This document shows positions 1-8,197 of a stretch of 33,215 nt of DNA, one piece after another (position 1 is the stretch's first letter; every line of letters begins with the position of its first letter). The stretch lies in contig JAVBOA010000014.1 of NCBI GenBank assembly GCA_031551135.1, positions 1 through 33,215 of the forward strand. Direction: 5' to 3'. Both the position numbers and the translations under genes were made by a program. The stretch comes from JAITVM01 sp031551135. GTDB lineage: Bacteria > Bacillota > Clostridia > Lachnospirales > JAITVM01. The notes under the pieces were generated by a model, which was not told the DNA's origin, ran no database searches, and saw only the letters and a program-made list of their open reading frames with translations.

Positions 1-69
1 TGAATAATGTCCGTTTTTAACTATATCTTCACTACCACAATGTGGGCATCGAACTGCTACTAATACCAT
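1..69 (-). CDS. IS1-family transposase InsA-like N-terminus, partial
   Basis: The first 23 codons of a protein running off the left edge: it begins MVLVAVRCPHCGSEDIVKNG. The CPHCG motif after a short hydrophobic start is one half of a zinc ribbon typical of the InsA N-terminus, the DNA-binding part of IS1 transposases. The start ATG at 69 is preceded by AAGGGG nine bases upstream, a good ribosome binding site. The catalytic part lies outside the window, so activity cannot be judged. Other zinc-ribbon transposase families share a similar N-terminus, but the adjacent GGTGATG terminus favours IS1. Confidence 0.7.
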   Translation of the reverse strand, partial: MVLVAVRCPHCGSEDIVKNGHYS

Positions 70-93
70 TCTCAAATTCCCCTTTTTGATAGT

Positions 94-122
94 ATTATAT
101 AAAATACAACAAAATTAGTCAA
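94..122 (-). promoter_or_regulatory. Promoter of the IS1-family transposase
   Basis: On the minus strand TTGACT (117-122) and TATAAT (94-99) are separated by exactly 17 bases, inside the element and 25 bases before the transposase start. It is a near-consensus housekeeping promoter, so the transposase is probably expressed from within the element. Confidence 0.7.
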
Positions 123-140
123 TCATTTTGCGACATCACC

Positions 141-390
141 TGTAAATATACCAAAAGTTATACCGGATGCATGGAATAAATCGAGATTCAAAACTTTAAC
201 AGGCGTGCTTTGGGCGATAGCCATCGCAAACGGAATAATTTGTATAGTACAATTGTACTTCTTGATTTCGACAATCTCTGTACCACTCATTATTGGTAAT
301 GTATTTATATTGATTGCTTCTATAGCTTATGTTTGGTTCAGAGAAAAATCCGGCAAAGTTAATATGGAAATCAGTTATGAAATGAGTTAA
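141..390 (+). pseudogene. 3' remnant of a membrane transport protein, probably an amino-acid permease, cut by the IS
   Basis: A reading frame is open from the IS boundary at 141 to a stop at 388-390, about 82 codons. A GTG at 205 could give a 61-residue product but has no good ribosome binding site. The frame begins VNIPKVIPDAWNKSRF, then has two hydrophobic stretches of about 20 residues and a polar tail with the pattern WFREKSGKV. The PxAWxKSRF segment followed by two last helices resembles the C-terminus of APC-superfamily amino-acid permeases; that family call is from memory of the pattern. Because the frame runs open right up to the IS terminus, I infer that the insertion separated this end from the rest of the gene. 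The 5' part should lie on the other side of the IS, outside the window. Confidence 0.55.
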
Positions 391-425
391 TCAATTAAAA
401 AGTTTGTTATATAGTTCAAATTATA

Positions 426-480
426 GCGCTCTTTAAATTTTATGCATATAAATTTATGCTGATTTAAAGGGCGTTTTTTT
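426..480 (+). terminator. Intrinsic terminator after the permease remnant
   Basis: CGCTCTTTAAAT (428-439 region) pairs with ATTTAAAGGGCG (462-473) around an AT-rich loop, with one G-U pair, and is followed directly by seven T. It is a standard Rho-independent terminator for the plus strand. Confidence 0.8.
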
Positions 481-498
481 GCAGCAATTTATTTTTTA

Positions 499-543
499 AT
501 ACTATTTCAATTCCCATAAAGGATAAAAAAATAAAAATAGTAT
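499..543. repeat. 45-bp mini inverted-repeat element related to the 110-bp foldback family
   Basis: ATACTATTT at 499-507 is matched by AAATAGTAT at 535-543, a perfect 9-bp terminal inverted repeat with TA at each outer edge. The interior CAATTCCCATAAAGGATA resembles the right end of the full-length copies at 20760 and 32783. It reads as a heavily deleted or solo end of that family. Confidence 0.5.
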
Positions 544-574
544 ATGAAAAAAACTCTTTAGGCGTATTATGCAT

Positions 575-582
575 GCCGATAA
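575..582 (+). promoter_or_regulatory. Possible sigma-28 (FliA/SigD) -10 element before the chemoreceptor gene
   Basis: GCCGATAA is an exact match to the sigma-28 -10 consensus and lies 97 bases before the chemoreceptor start. Chemotaxis genes are commonly transcribed by this sigma factor. The -35 region (about 556-560, CTTTA) does not match the usual TAAA, so the call rests on the -10 only. Confidence 0.4.
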
Positions 583-678
583 TGTATAAGTAAATTAATT
601 AAACACTGTTGGTCTAAACGTAAAAATTTCAGATTCTATGACTTGGTGTTACACATTATAATTCGCTGGAGGGTGACT

Positions 679-2922
679 ATGAGAAGATTCAAAGACATGA
701 AAATTGCAAGTAAATTTTTTGTTACAGGGCTAATATTTTTTATACTCGTTTTTTTGCTTGGAGTAATGTCAATCAGTTCTGTTAATAAACTGCAAAGAAA
801 TAGCATGGATATTTATGAAGACGATACTCAATCAATAATAGCTATAAGCGATATTATTAAGCAAATGTATTCGGTTCGTGTTTGGGGCAGAGATATAATT
901 TTGCAGGAAGATCCGGCAGAAAGGCAGAAGCTTTATGATAAAATAGTTGACGGATATGATAAACTTGATGAGAAACTCTTAGATTATGAAAAAAACTTTG
1001 TTCAGGAATCAGAAAGGGCTTCTTTTGAAGAAATTATGGCAATAAAAGAGAAATATGAAACAGGTATGATGGAATCTGCGAACCTCATGCATAATGAAAA
1101 TAATCCGACTGAGGCCCTTGTGAGCTTGCGAGCCGTTACCCCGGATGCATTGAAGTTTTTTGAAGATGTAGATATATTAATGTCCGACGCTGTCGACGAG
1201 GCGAAAAATGTTAATGGCCAGAATCTTGCGACTGCGCGCCTATCAAATATAGTAACAATAGTTGTATGTGTAATGGTATTATTGTTCTTGATATTTGCAT
1301 TTGCATTTTTATCAAGAATTATTTCGAGACCGATGAACAGCCTTGTTGATATATCAAAAAGAGTATCTAAAGGAGATCTTGACATAAAGATGCCTGAGGC
1401 GTTTAAAGATGAGACAGGTATTTTAATAGAAAATTTTTATATTGTAATAAATGTTGTAAAGTCACTTGTTAATGATTTAAGAAAAATGGCCGAAGAGCAC
1501 AATGTTGAAGGAAATATTGATGTATTTATAGATGATGTCGAATATGAAGGCTATTACAAGGAAGTAGCAAGAGCTGTTAATGAAATGGTTATCGGCCATA
1601 TTGATACGAAGAAAAAAGCTATGGCTTGCATAGGGAAAATTGTTGAGGGTGATTTTTCAGCACATATGGAAACACTACCGGGTAAAAAAGTTTTTATAAA
1701 TGAAGCAATTGAGAGCCTGCGAAGCAGTTTGCAGGGTGTAGGAAATGAAGTTGATTCTATGATAAAAAGTGCGATCAGCGGAAATTTATCTGCAAGAATT
1801 GACGCAAGAAAATATAATGGCGATTGGCTGAGGCTCATGTCGGGCTTGAATGAAGTCTTGACTGCGACAGCCATGCCTATACAGGAAGCCTTGACGGTTT
1901 TGCAGGAAATGTCTAAAGGAAATTTTGCTGTTTCTATGGACGGAGATTATAATGGGGATTTTAGGCTTGTCAAAGAATCCGTGAATGAAACGGTGACTAA
2001 TATTTCGAGTTATATCAGAGAAATATCTTCTGTATTAAACGAAATTGCTAACAATAATTTGGATCAGAATATTCAGCAGGAATTTTTAGGCGAATTTAGC
2101 GATATAAAAATCTCGTTGGAAAATATTGTTGATAATCTTAATAATGTAGTCAGTGAAATTAACACTGCGTCTGATCAAGTTGCAACAGGGGCAAAACAAG
2201 TTTCTGAATCGGGTATTCAACTTGCGCAGGGCTCTCAAGAGCAATCTGAGGCAGTCGTGAATCTTGATGAAATGGTTGTATTAGTGAATGACAAGTCTCT
2301 TGAAAATGCTGAAAAAGCTAGGAAAGCGGCAGAACTTTCAAATATTTCGAATGAAAACGCAATAAATGGAAATATTGAGATGGAAAAGATGCTTAATTCT
2401 ATGGAGGATATAAAAAACGCATCAAACGGTATTTCGAATATAACAAAAGTTATTGAAGATATTGCTTTTCAGACAAATTTACTTGCCCTTAACGCCGCTG
2501 TTGAAGCCGCAAGAGCAGGTGAAAACGGAAAAGGATTTGCGGTTGTTGCCGAAGAAGTTAGATCTCTTGCCAGCCGAAGCCAGACAGCGACACAAGAAAT
2601 TACACTCTTGATTGAAAATGCTGTTCAAAAGGTGCAGGAAGGAACTGTTACAGCGAATGAAACAGCGGGTGCTTTGCAGAAGATTGTGCAAAATATCACT
2701 GAAATTTCAACGATTATATCGGAAATTACAAATTCTACGGACAAACAGACCGAGGCGTTCTTAAGAATAAAGGTTGGAGTGGATCAAATTTCGAATGTTG
2801 TTCAAAGCAATTCTGCCACTTCATTGGAAAGCGCGGCGGCGGCAGAGGAACTTTCGAGCCAGTCGGAGACGCTCAGAGAAATGATAAAGTCATTTAAGAT
2901 GAAGCAAGTGGAGTATGCTTAA
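679..2922 (+). CDS. Methyl-accepting chemotaxis protein with a poly-HAMP array
   Basis: A 747-residue transmembrane chemoreceptor that senses a signal outside the cell and controls CheA through its cytoplasmic hairpin. The start is set by GGAGGGTGA just upstream of the ATG at 679; an upstream ATG at 643 has no such site. Membrane helices are at about 13-34 and 190-212, with a mostly helical extracellular domain of the four-helix-bundle kind between them. After the second helix come about six HAMP-like units (about 213-265, 266-310, 313-356, 357-400, 402-447, 448-492), several with a G(N/D)(L/F) turn. The conserved signalling tip is at 593-628 (EDIAFQTNLLALNAAVEAAR and following). There is no C-terminal CheR-tethering pentapeptide; the protein ends KMKQVEYA. 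The gene stands alone, with its own terminator. The ligand cannot be inferred. Confidence 0.93.
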   Translation: MRRFKDMKIASKFFVTGLIFFILVFLLGVMSISSVNKLQRNSMDIYEDDTQSIIAISDIIKQMYSVRVWGRDIILQEDPAERQKLYDKIVDGYDKLDEKLLDYEKNFVQESERASFEEIMAIKEKYETGMMESANLMHNENNPTEALVSLRAVTPDALKFFEDVDILMSDAVDEAKNVNGQNLATARLSNIVTIVVCVMVLLFLIFAFAFLSRIISRPMNSLVDISKRVSKGDLDIKMPEAFKDETGILIENFYIVINVVKSLVNDLRKMAEEHNVEGNIDVFIDDVEYEGYYKEVARAVNEMVIGHIDTKKKAMACIGKIVEGDFSAHMETLPGKKVFINEAIESLRSSLQGVGNEVDSMIKSAISGNLSARIDARKYNGDWLRLMSGLNEVLTATAMPIQEALTVLQEMSKGNFAVSMDGDYNGDFRLVKESVNETVTNISSYIREISSVLNEIANNNLDQNIQQEFLGEFSDIKISLENIVDNLNNVVSEINTASDQVATGAKQVSESGIQLAQGSQEQSEAVVNLDEMVVLVNDKSLENAEKARKAAELSNISNENAINGNIEMEKMLNSMEDIKNASNGISNITKVIEDIAFQTNLLALNAAVEAARAGENGKGFAVVAEEVRSLASRSQTATQEITLLIENAVQKVQEGTVTANETAGALQKIVQNITEISTIISEITNSTDKQTEAFLRIKVGVDQISNVVQSNSATSLESAAAAEELSSQSETLREMIKSFKMKQVEYA

Positions 2923-2965
2923 AAATTTGCAAATCCGCTAAAATATCTATAGATTAATAAACATC

Positions 2966-3000
2966 AAGCAATCGAATTTTTATAATTTGGTTGCTTTTTT
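2966..3000 (+). terminator. Intrinsic terminator after the chemoreceptor gene
   Basis: AAGCAATCGAATT pairs with AATTTGGTTGCTT (two G-U pairs) and ends in TTTTTT. Its T run merges with the first foldback-element end fragment (2996-3027). Confidence 0.75.
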
Positions 3001-3114
3001 CTACTTATCTAAATGAAAATAGTATTAATTCCAATTATTAATCAGTATATGAAAAATATTTTCGGGGGATTTTAATAGCATATCATTTCTATAAATCAAA
3101 ATGAAAATAGTATT
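2996..3114. repeat. Two directly repeated end fragments of the foldback (MITE-like) family
   Basis: On the minus strand, 3027-2996 reads ATACTATTTTCATTTAGATA then AGTAGAAAAAA, and 3113-3084 reads ATACTATTTTCATTTTGATT then TATAGAAA. Both resemble the left end of the complete copies (ATACTAATTCCCATTTGATT then TGTAGAAAAAAA). The two share AAATGAAAATAGTATTA in the same orientation about 87 bases apart. No full element remains. They occupy most of the gap between the chemoreceptor terminator and the yqzL-like gene. Confidence 0.5.
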
Positions 3115-3141
3115 ATAGAAAATAATTTGGGGGTTTTATAA

Positions 3142-3258
3142 TTGGAAAACACATTATGGAATCTGTTTGAAAAGACGGGTAATCTTGATGTTTATATGAT
3201 TTATAAAGATGTTGAAAATGCACACAAAAAAAATTATAATGGAAGAAGGGATGGCTGA
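3142..3258 (+). CDS. YqzL-like short protein upstream of recO
   Basis: A 38-residue protein starting at TTG 3142 behind a GGGGG ribosome binding site. It begins MENTLWNLFEKTGNLDVYMI, which matches the pattern of YqzL-family proteins (a short W-x-L/V-F-x-x-T-G-N-x-x-x-Y motif). These proteins of unknown function are often encoded directly before recO in Firmicutes, as here. The tail KKNYNGRRDG is basic. It ends 23 bases before recO and is probably co-transcribed with it. Its size would cause many annotation pipelines to miss it. Confidence 0.75.
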   Translation: MENTLWNLFEKTGNLDVYMIYKDVENAHKKNYNGRRDG

Positions 3259-3281
3259 AGATATAGGAAAAGGGGTATTGA

Positions 3282-4007
3282 TTGAGCACATTTAAGGCAA
3301 GGGGAATTGTGATAAAAGAAGATTATTCCGGAGAATATGACAAAAATGTTGTGCTTTTGCTGAAAGAATTTGGAAAAGTTAAGGTTTATGCGCGCAGCGC
3401 AAGAAAGACTTCTTCTAAATATTTGGCAGGAACTCAATTATTGACATACAGCGATTTTGTTATATTTAAAAAAAATAATTTTCTTTCAATTACACAAATT
3501 GATATTATCGAAAGTTTTGCTAATATCAGGTATGATTACGATAAATTATGTGTTTCAAATTATGTTGCCGAGCTTGCGGAAAAATTGGTTCTGTATGAAA
3601 TGCAGGCTGATAATATACTTTTACTTCTGATAAAAACATTGTCGGCGCTTAATAAAGCTGACGCGGATATTAAAAAAATTTACTTTGTCTTCAATTTTAA
3701 GCTGCTGCAAATTTTAGGATATGCACCGGTTTTGGATAATTGCGTGAATTGCGGCGAAAAAATTGATGGCGAATTCTTTATAAATACCGAAGGTTTGATT
3801 TGCAAAAATTGCAGCAGCTTACCTTGCGTAAATATTTCGAAAACTGCTGTTTTTACAATTAATTATATTCTGAATTCTCAAATTTCTGATATATTTAAAT
3901 TTAATCTGGAAAATAAAAATTCAGAAGAACTTTTGAAATTATCTGATATGCTGATTAAAGCGCATGTAGAGGCTGAAATAAAAAGCATGAAATCATTTGA
4001 CTTTTAA
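3282..4007 (+). CDS. recO: DNA repair protein RecO
   Basis: A 241-residue cytoplasmic protein that in the RecF/RecFOR pathway helps load RecA onto SSB-coated single-stranded DNA. The N-terminal OB fold covers about 1-78 (it begins MSTFKARGIVIKEDYSGEYD), followed by the helical domain. A four-cysteine zinc site is present at C154, C157, C174 and C177 (NCVNCG and ICKNC), as in many RecO proteins. The TTG start at 3282 follows AAAAGGGG at good spacing. Length is normal for the family. The pairing with the YqzL-like gene upstream supports the call. Downstream is a convergent terminator shared with the regulator gene at 4065. Confidence 0.93.
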   Translation: MSTFKARGIVIKEDYSGEYDKNVVLLLKEFGKVKVYARSARKTSSKYLAGTQLLTYSDFVIFKKNNFLSITQIDIIESFANIRYDYDKLCVSNYVAELAEKLVLYEMQADNILLLLIKTLSALNKADADIKKIYFVFNFKLLQILGYAPVLDNCVNCGEKIDGEFFINTEGLICKNCSSLPCVNISKTAVFTINYILNSQISDIFKFNLENKNSEELLKLSDMLIKAHVEAEIKSMKSFDF

Positions 4008-4024
4008 TAAGTATTACACAATAA

Positions 4025-4066
4025 AAAGAACTCTGCCAGAACAAAGGTTTTTGGCTGGAGTTCTTT
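4025..4066. terminator. Bidirectional terminator between recO and the yesN-like gene
   Basis: AAGAACTCTGCCA (4026-4038) pairs with TGGCTGGAGTTCTT (4052-4065), with a one-base bulge. T runs follow on the minus strand (TTTTTAT) and a short one on the plus strand. The right arm overlaps the stop codon of the minus-strand regulator gene. Confidence 0.75.
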
Positions 4067-5543
4067 AATCGCTCGTCGAAATATATTCGCTGGGGCAGAC
4101 TCCCGTGATTGAGCGGAATAATCTGCTAAAATAAAATTGGTCAATATAGCCGACTCTTTCTGCCACATCTTTTATAAATACTTCTGGATCATTTTTCATA
4201 ATAGCTTTGGCTTTTTCAATTCTTGCTTGAGTCAGAAATTTATTAAACGAACAGCCGCTGTATTTTCGAAACATCTTGCTGAGAAGAGTTTGTGAAAGTG
4301 CGAATTTTTCGCATAAACTGTTTATCGTAATCGCCTCGGAAAGATTGTTCTCGATATACGCGATAATCAAATTAAAAAGCTTCAGCTTATCGTCCGTCTT
4401 TTCATAAACGGAAACGTTCGTATAATCCAGAATTATATTTTCGGTATTTTTGCTCAATTCCTTCATGCTTAAGGCATAATAAAACGCATCATCAATTAGA
4501 AATTCAATATTTTCGGTGTTTTCCTTTGATTCCAAATTAATATTTAAAAGATAGAATAAATATCTCACTTGAGTTTCCACATATAGCTGCGTTGCTTTCA
4601 TTTCCTCCCAAATCGTGAATAGCTCTCTTACTTCGCCAATCAGCTTATCAATTTCTTTGTATTTTATTAAATACTCTATGTGGCTGAGCTTTTCTTTATC
4701 GAGTGTTTCGGGTTTTATTTCGGATATTTCTTCCAAGCGCAAAAACCTGTTTTTGCCGATAATAATCGACTCGTCCAATTTTCGATAAAGCTGCTTACCG
4801 ATTTCGTTCAAATTTTCGATAGAGAAAGGTTTTTCATAAACAACGGCGGTGACATAAGTATAATTATTTATTTTTTTATCAAAAGCTTTTTTTATAATTT
4901 CCTCAAAATTATTGTCAAACATTAAATTTTCAGAAAATAGATAAAAATCTTCCATTTCGTCGCGGCCGTAAATAAAAAAATTCTCGGTTTGCATAGAATA
5001 GAATTCTGTTCCGGTTTGCGTTGAAAAACGTTTTGGCAAACCGTTCTGCCTGATAATCGCCGAATAATAATTATTGTCCGGAAAATATTTTTTTATTGAT
5101 TTAAAATCGTTGACAGGCGAACCGTTGCAAAGCTTCCAAACAATTGATTTTTGTTTTTCGTAATATAATAAATCCAGTTTTTTGCAGAGTTCTTCCAAAA
5201 GTTCTTTGAGTGCGTTGGGTTTGAGAGGCTTCAATAAATAATCACTCGCTCCGGATTTCAAAGCACCTTTTGCGTATTCGAAGTCTTGGTGACCGCTGAC
5301 TATCACCGACAAAATTTCCGGAAAATCTTTTTTTACTTCGGAAATCAGTTTTATTCCGTCCATAATCGGCATTTTCACATCACTGATTAAAATATCGGGT
5401 TCTTGCAGATTGATTTTTTCAAAAGCTTCCTTTCCGTTTCCTGCAGTATCGATTATTTTAAAATTCGGACATTTTTTCTCAATTATCATACAAATATGTT
5501 TCAAAGCCGCAGGCTCGTCATCAACGCATATAATACTGTACAT
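4065..5543 (-). CDS. Response regulator with AraC-type DNA-binding domain (YesN-like)
   Basis: A 492-residue regulator, partner of the adjacent sensor kinase. The receiver domain (about 1-120) shows the acidic pair D8-D9, phosphoacceptor D55 in LISDVKMP and conserved K105 in YLLKP. A long middle region of unknown role follows, then two helix-turn-helix units of the AraC/XylS type at about 390-490, ending VCPSEYIS. The ATG at 5543 follows CGGAGGTGA. The gene overlaps the end of the kinase gene by 23 bases, so the two are translationally linked. It is the last gene of the rhamnosidase/transport operon and most likely activates that operon in response to an extracellular oligosaccharide; this role is inferred from context. 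Confidence 0.9.
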   Translation of the reverse strand: MYSIICVDDEPAALKHICMIIEKKCPNFKIIDTAGNGKEAFEKINLQEPDILISDVKMPIMDGIKLISEVKKDFPEILSVIVSGHQDFEYAKGALKSGASDYLLKPLKPNALKELLEELCKKLDLLYYEKQKSIVWKLCNGSPVNDFKSIKKYFPDNNYYSAIIRQNGLPKRFSTQTGTEFYSMQTENFFIYGRDEMEDFYLFSENLMFDNNFEEIIKKAFDKKINNYTYVTAVVYEKPFSIENLNEIGKQLYRKLDESIIIGKNRFLRLEEISEIKPETLDKEKLSHIEYLIKYKEIDKLIGEVRELFTIWEEMKATQLYVETQVRYLFYLLNINLESKENTENIEFLIDDAFYYALSMKELSKNTENIILDYTNVSVYEKTDDKLKLFNLIIAYIENNLSEAITINSLCEKFALSQTLLSKMFRKYSGCSFNKFLTQARIEKAKAIMKNDPEVFIKDVAERVGYIDQFYFSRLFRSITGVCPSEYISTSD

Positions 5544-7332
5544 TTTTCACCTCCGAAATGTATTCATCAGCAACAATAATTGATACCTCTGTGCCTTTAT
5601 TATGCTCCGATGAAATCTCAAAATTCAGCCTTTCTTCGTACATAAGAAATAATCTGGCGTAGGAATTTACAAGGCCCATCCCGCCGATTTCCAATTCAAC
5701 ATTTCCTCTGTCTTTCGAGAGCTTTTCTTTTATTTTTTCAATCCTTTTATAAATCTCTTTTATTTTATCGCCCGACATTCCGTTTCCATTGTCAATTATT
5801 TTCAAAAGCCAGCCATTTTCTGATTTTTGTCCGATTACCGAAATTTCAATTATATCTGAACAATTCTCATAGCCATGTATTATGCTGTTTTCGACTAATT
5901 GCTGAATAACGATTTTAGGCAGAATTTTCTGTTTAATATTATCGCTGACATCAAAGGAATATCGTAATTTATGTTCGTACCGGTATTTCATTAAGCTCAA
6001 ATATAATTCCATATATTGCAATTCACTTTCCACGGTCGCGAATTTTTCTTTTGTGTTTGTGGAATATCTTAAAAATTCTGCTAAATCACTGCAAATATCG
6101 CAAATAATTTCATCATCGGAAACAATTCCGCGGTTGGAAATAACATTCAAAACATTGTAAATAAAATGGGGATTGACTTGAGCTTGGAGCAAATCGAACT
6201 GAGCCTTTAGCTGCAAATTCGACATTCTTTTTTCCTCAACAATAGTTTTTTCGAGCCGTTCCAAAGTCGATTTATAAGAGAGATAGAGAGTTTCGATTTC
6301 ATCATTCGGAATTTTCTGCGGAATCTCTGCATCCAGATTATGAATTTGAGTTTTTTCCATAAAGTCTTTTAACTGCCGAAGCGGTTTCGTCAAATAATTT
6401 GATGTAATATAAACAAAGCCTGTCCAAAGAAACGCAAAACCCGAAAGCAAAAGAATTGTAAGAGGCAAAACGGTTTGGAGCGTATTTTGGGTTATGTCGG
6501 TATATTTAATAGTAAGCAAAATCAAATCATACTCGTCGGATACATTCACGGAAAGCAGCGACTTTTTGCCATTTTCATCTTTTACATCTTTTATTTCTTT
6601 GCCTTGAGCTTCGGATTCGTTAAAATAATATCCATAATCCAAATTCTCACTACTTCTGTAAATCAGCTCTCCGGATTTATTTACAAAGGCAATATCAAGG
6701 TTTTCAGAATCAGAAATAAACATTTTGTCCAATCTTTCGATATCTTGCTGAACTTCAATTATTTCCTCATTAAAGCCTAAAATCTCTTTAGCAAGCGAAA
6801 TGACTTGTACTTGCTTTTTTTCGCCCCAATTGTCAATATGTTCGCCGAGAATTATTGATTTTCCGCCTTTGTCAATTACTTTATCCGTCCATGCAATATC
6901 TTTGTAAGACATATCCGTTGAAATTTTATTTTGGCTGTAATTATTGCTCGCTACAACATTTCCGATTTTATTGAAAACGATTACCCGATAAAAATTATCC
7001 ATAAAATAATATGTATTAAGTTTATGCCTGATTGTGCTGCCGGCGTTGCTGAAATATACATCCTGAAACGAATCGCCGTATTTTAATGTAGCGAAGGATT
7101 TTAATTCGGTCAGAATATTTGCATCGGAAAGTAAATAAGTACTCACGGATTCCATGTTTTTCAATAGATTTTCAAATTGCTGCATGTTCATATTAGACAG
7201 AGAATTCAAATTGTTATATTCGTTCTCTTTATATCTGCTGCTGTTGAGCGCATAATATAAAATCGCAATAAAAAGAGTAACTATTAATCCAAAAACTGTA
7301 TAAATCATAATCAATTTTTTTTGAAATTTCAT
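5521..7332 (-). CDS. Sensor histidine kinase, YesM family
   Basis: A 603-residue membrane kinase. Transmembrane helices are at about 7-29 and 285-310, with an extracellular region of about 255 residues between them, probably a Cache-type sensor. HAMP follows at about 311-365. The His_kinase domain has QAQVNPHFIYN with phosphoacceptor H389. The ATPase domain shows the N box (VENSIIHGY), DNGNGMSGD and GGMGLVNSY. The ATG at 7332 follows AGGAGGTAACT. It lies directly after the second permease gene and overlaps its cognate regulator. Such YesM/YesN pairs next to CUT1 transporters usually sense the transported sugar or a related glycan; here a rhamnose-containing glycan is a reasonable guess. Confidence 0.92.
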   Translation of the reverse strand: MKFQKKLIMIYTVFGLIVTLFIAILYYALNSSRYKENEYNNLNSLSNMNMQQFENLLKNMESVSTYLLSDANILTELKSFATLKYGDSFQDVYFSNAGSTIRHKLNTYYFMDNFYRVIVFNKIGNVVASNNYSQNKISTDMSYKDIAWTDKVIDKGGKSIILGEHIDNWGEKKQVQVISLAKEILGFNEEIIEVQQDIERLDKMFISDSENLDIAFVNKSGELIYRSSENLDYGYYFNESEAQGKEIKDVKDENGKKSLLSVNVSDEYDLILLTIKYTDITQNTLQTVLPLTILLLSGFAFLWTGFVYITSNYLTKPLRQLKDFMEKTQIHNLDAEIPQKIPNDEIETLYLSYKSTLERLEKTIVEEKRMSNLQLKAQFDLLQAQVNPHFIYNVLNVISNRGIVSDDEIICDICSDLAEFLRYSTNTKEKFATVESELQYMELYLSLMKYRYEHKLRYSFDVSDNIKQKILPKIVIQQLVENSIIHGYENCSDIIEISVIGQKSENGWLLKIIDNGNGMSGDKIKEIYKRIEKIKEKLSKDRGNVELEIGGMGLVNSYARLFLMYEERLNFEISSEHNKGTEVSIIVADEYISEVKNVQYYMR

Positions 7333-7366
7333 AGTTACCTCCTATTGCGATAAACTCAAGTTAAAC

Positions 7367-8197
7367 CTAGCCTTTTACAGCGCCGGCCACCATACCGTCA
7401 ACAATACGTTTGTTGAAAAAGATGAAAAGTATAAGCATAGGTATTGTAATTAAAATAACGTCTGCAAACAGCAAATTGTAAGAATTCGAAAACTGACCCA
7501 TAAAATTATATAATGTCAATTGTACAGTTGCATTTTTCGCGCCCGGCAAAAAATAAAGAGGATTAGTAAAATCATTAAAAATAGTTACGGCGTTCAAAAT
7601 AACAACTGTTGCCGTAATCGGCTTTAGCAGCGGAAAAATTATATGCGAAAAAATTTTAAAACCCGAACAGCCGTCTATATATCCCGCTTCTTCAAGCTCT
7701 GTCGGAATTGTGTTCATAAAGCCTCTGTAAAGCATAACCGTAAACGGAATCTGGAGCGCGACTTCCACCATTATCATTCCGAACAGAGTTTTGTAAATAT
7801 GCAATTTCTGCAAAGTCCAAATTGTCGGCATTATGGCGGCCGGAACCATCAAACCGGCTGTTATCAAAGAATTGATGATTTTGATTTTCCGGTCGGAGCG
7901 TCTGTGCAATACATATCCGGACATCGAACAAGCTATTATCAATATTATAACCGAAGAAAACGACACTATCAAAGAGTTTTTGAAAGCAGTGATTATTTGA
8001 TAATTATTCGCTTCAAATACCTTTACGTAATTTTCCCATTGCATAACTTTTGGTAATGCAATCTGCAAAAGATTGGATTCGCGTCTTTCTTTCAAGGAGT
8101 TTACGAGCATAAAGCCAAAAGGAATAATGAATATACAAAAAGCAAAAATACATCCCAGAATATCTCCGATTATTAATAAAGGGTCATGTTTTTTCAT
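7367..8197 (-). CDS. Carbohydrate ABC transporter permease (CUT1, UgpE/LplC-like)
   Basis: A 276-residue inner-membrane permease with about six helices. The ATPase-contacting EAA loop is visible as ELEEAGYIDGCSGFKIFSHI, the typical second-permease version. It ends in the family-like KRIVDGMVAGAVKG. The ATG overlaps the TAA of the first permease (TAATG), with GGAG a few bases upstream, so the two are translated together. With the first permease and the lipoprotein it forms the transporter. The ATPase is not in the operon, as is common for CUT1 systems that share an MsmX-type ATPase. Confidence 0.92.
   Translation of the reverse strand: MKKHDPLLIIGDILGCIFAFCIFIIPFGFMLVNSLKERRESNLLQIALPKVMQWENYVKVFEANNYQIITAFKNSLIVSFSSVIILIIACSMSGYVLHRRSDRKIKIINSLITAGLMVPAAIMPTIWTLQKLHIYKTLFGMIMVEVALQIPFTVMLYRGFMNTIPTELEEAGYIDGCSGFKIFSHIIFPLLKPITATVVILNAVTIFNDFTNPLYFLPGAKNATVQLTLYNFMGQFSNSYNLLFADVILITIPMLILFIFFNKRIVDGMVAGAVKG

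Larger units (their letters stand above)
1..140 (-). mobile_element. IS1-family insertion sequence, one end (continues beyond the window)
   Basis: Read on the minus strand, the element starts at 140 with GGTGATGTCGCAAAATGATT, which resembles the GGTGATG terminus of IS1-family elements. About 70 bp further in begins a transposase-like reading frame (start at 69). The spacing from terminus to start codon matches the compact layout of IS1. Only this end is in the window, so the other inverted repeat and the 8-9 bp target duplication (it would be the bases from 141) cannot be checked. The family call comes from the terminus plus the zinc-ribbon N-terminus and is likely but not proven. Confidence 0.72.

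Noticed and set aside
540..678. c-di-GMP (GEMM) riboswitch in front of the chemoreceptor gene
   Set aside because: Such genes often carry one in Clostridia, but the conserved GEMM core sequences are not present.
1002..1874. Long minus-strand frames inside the chemoreceptor gene, and similar antisense frames across the window
   Set aside because: They lack ribosome binding sites and recognisable motifs and are explained by the codon use of the genes opposite.
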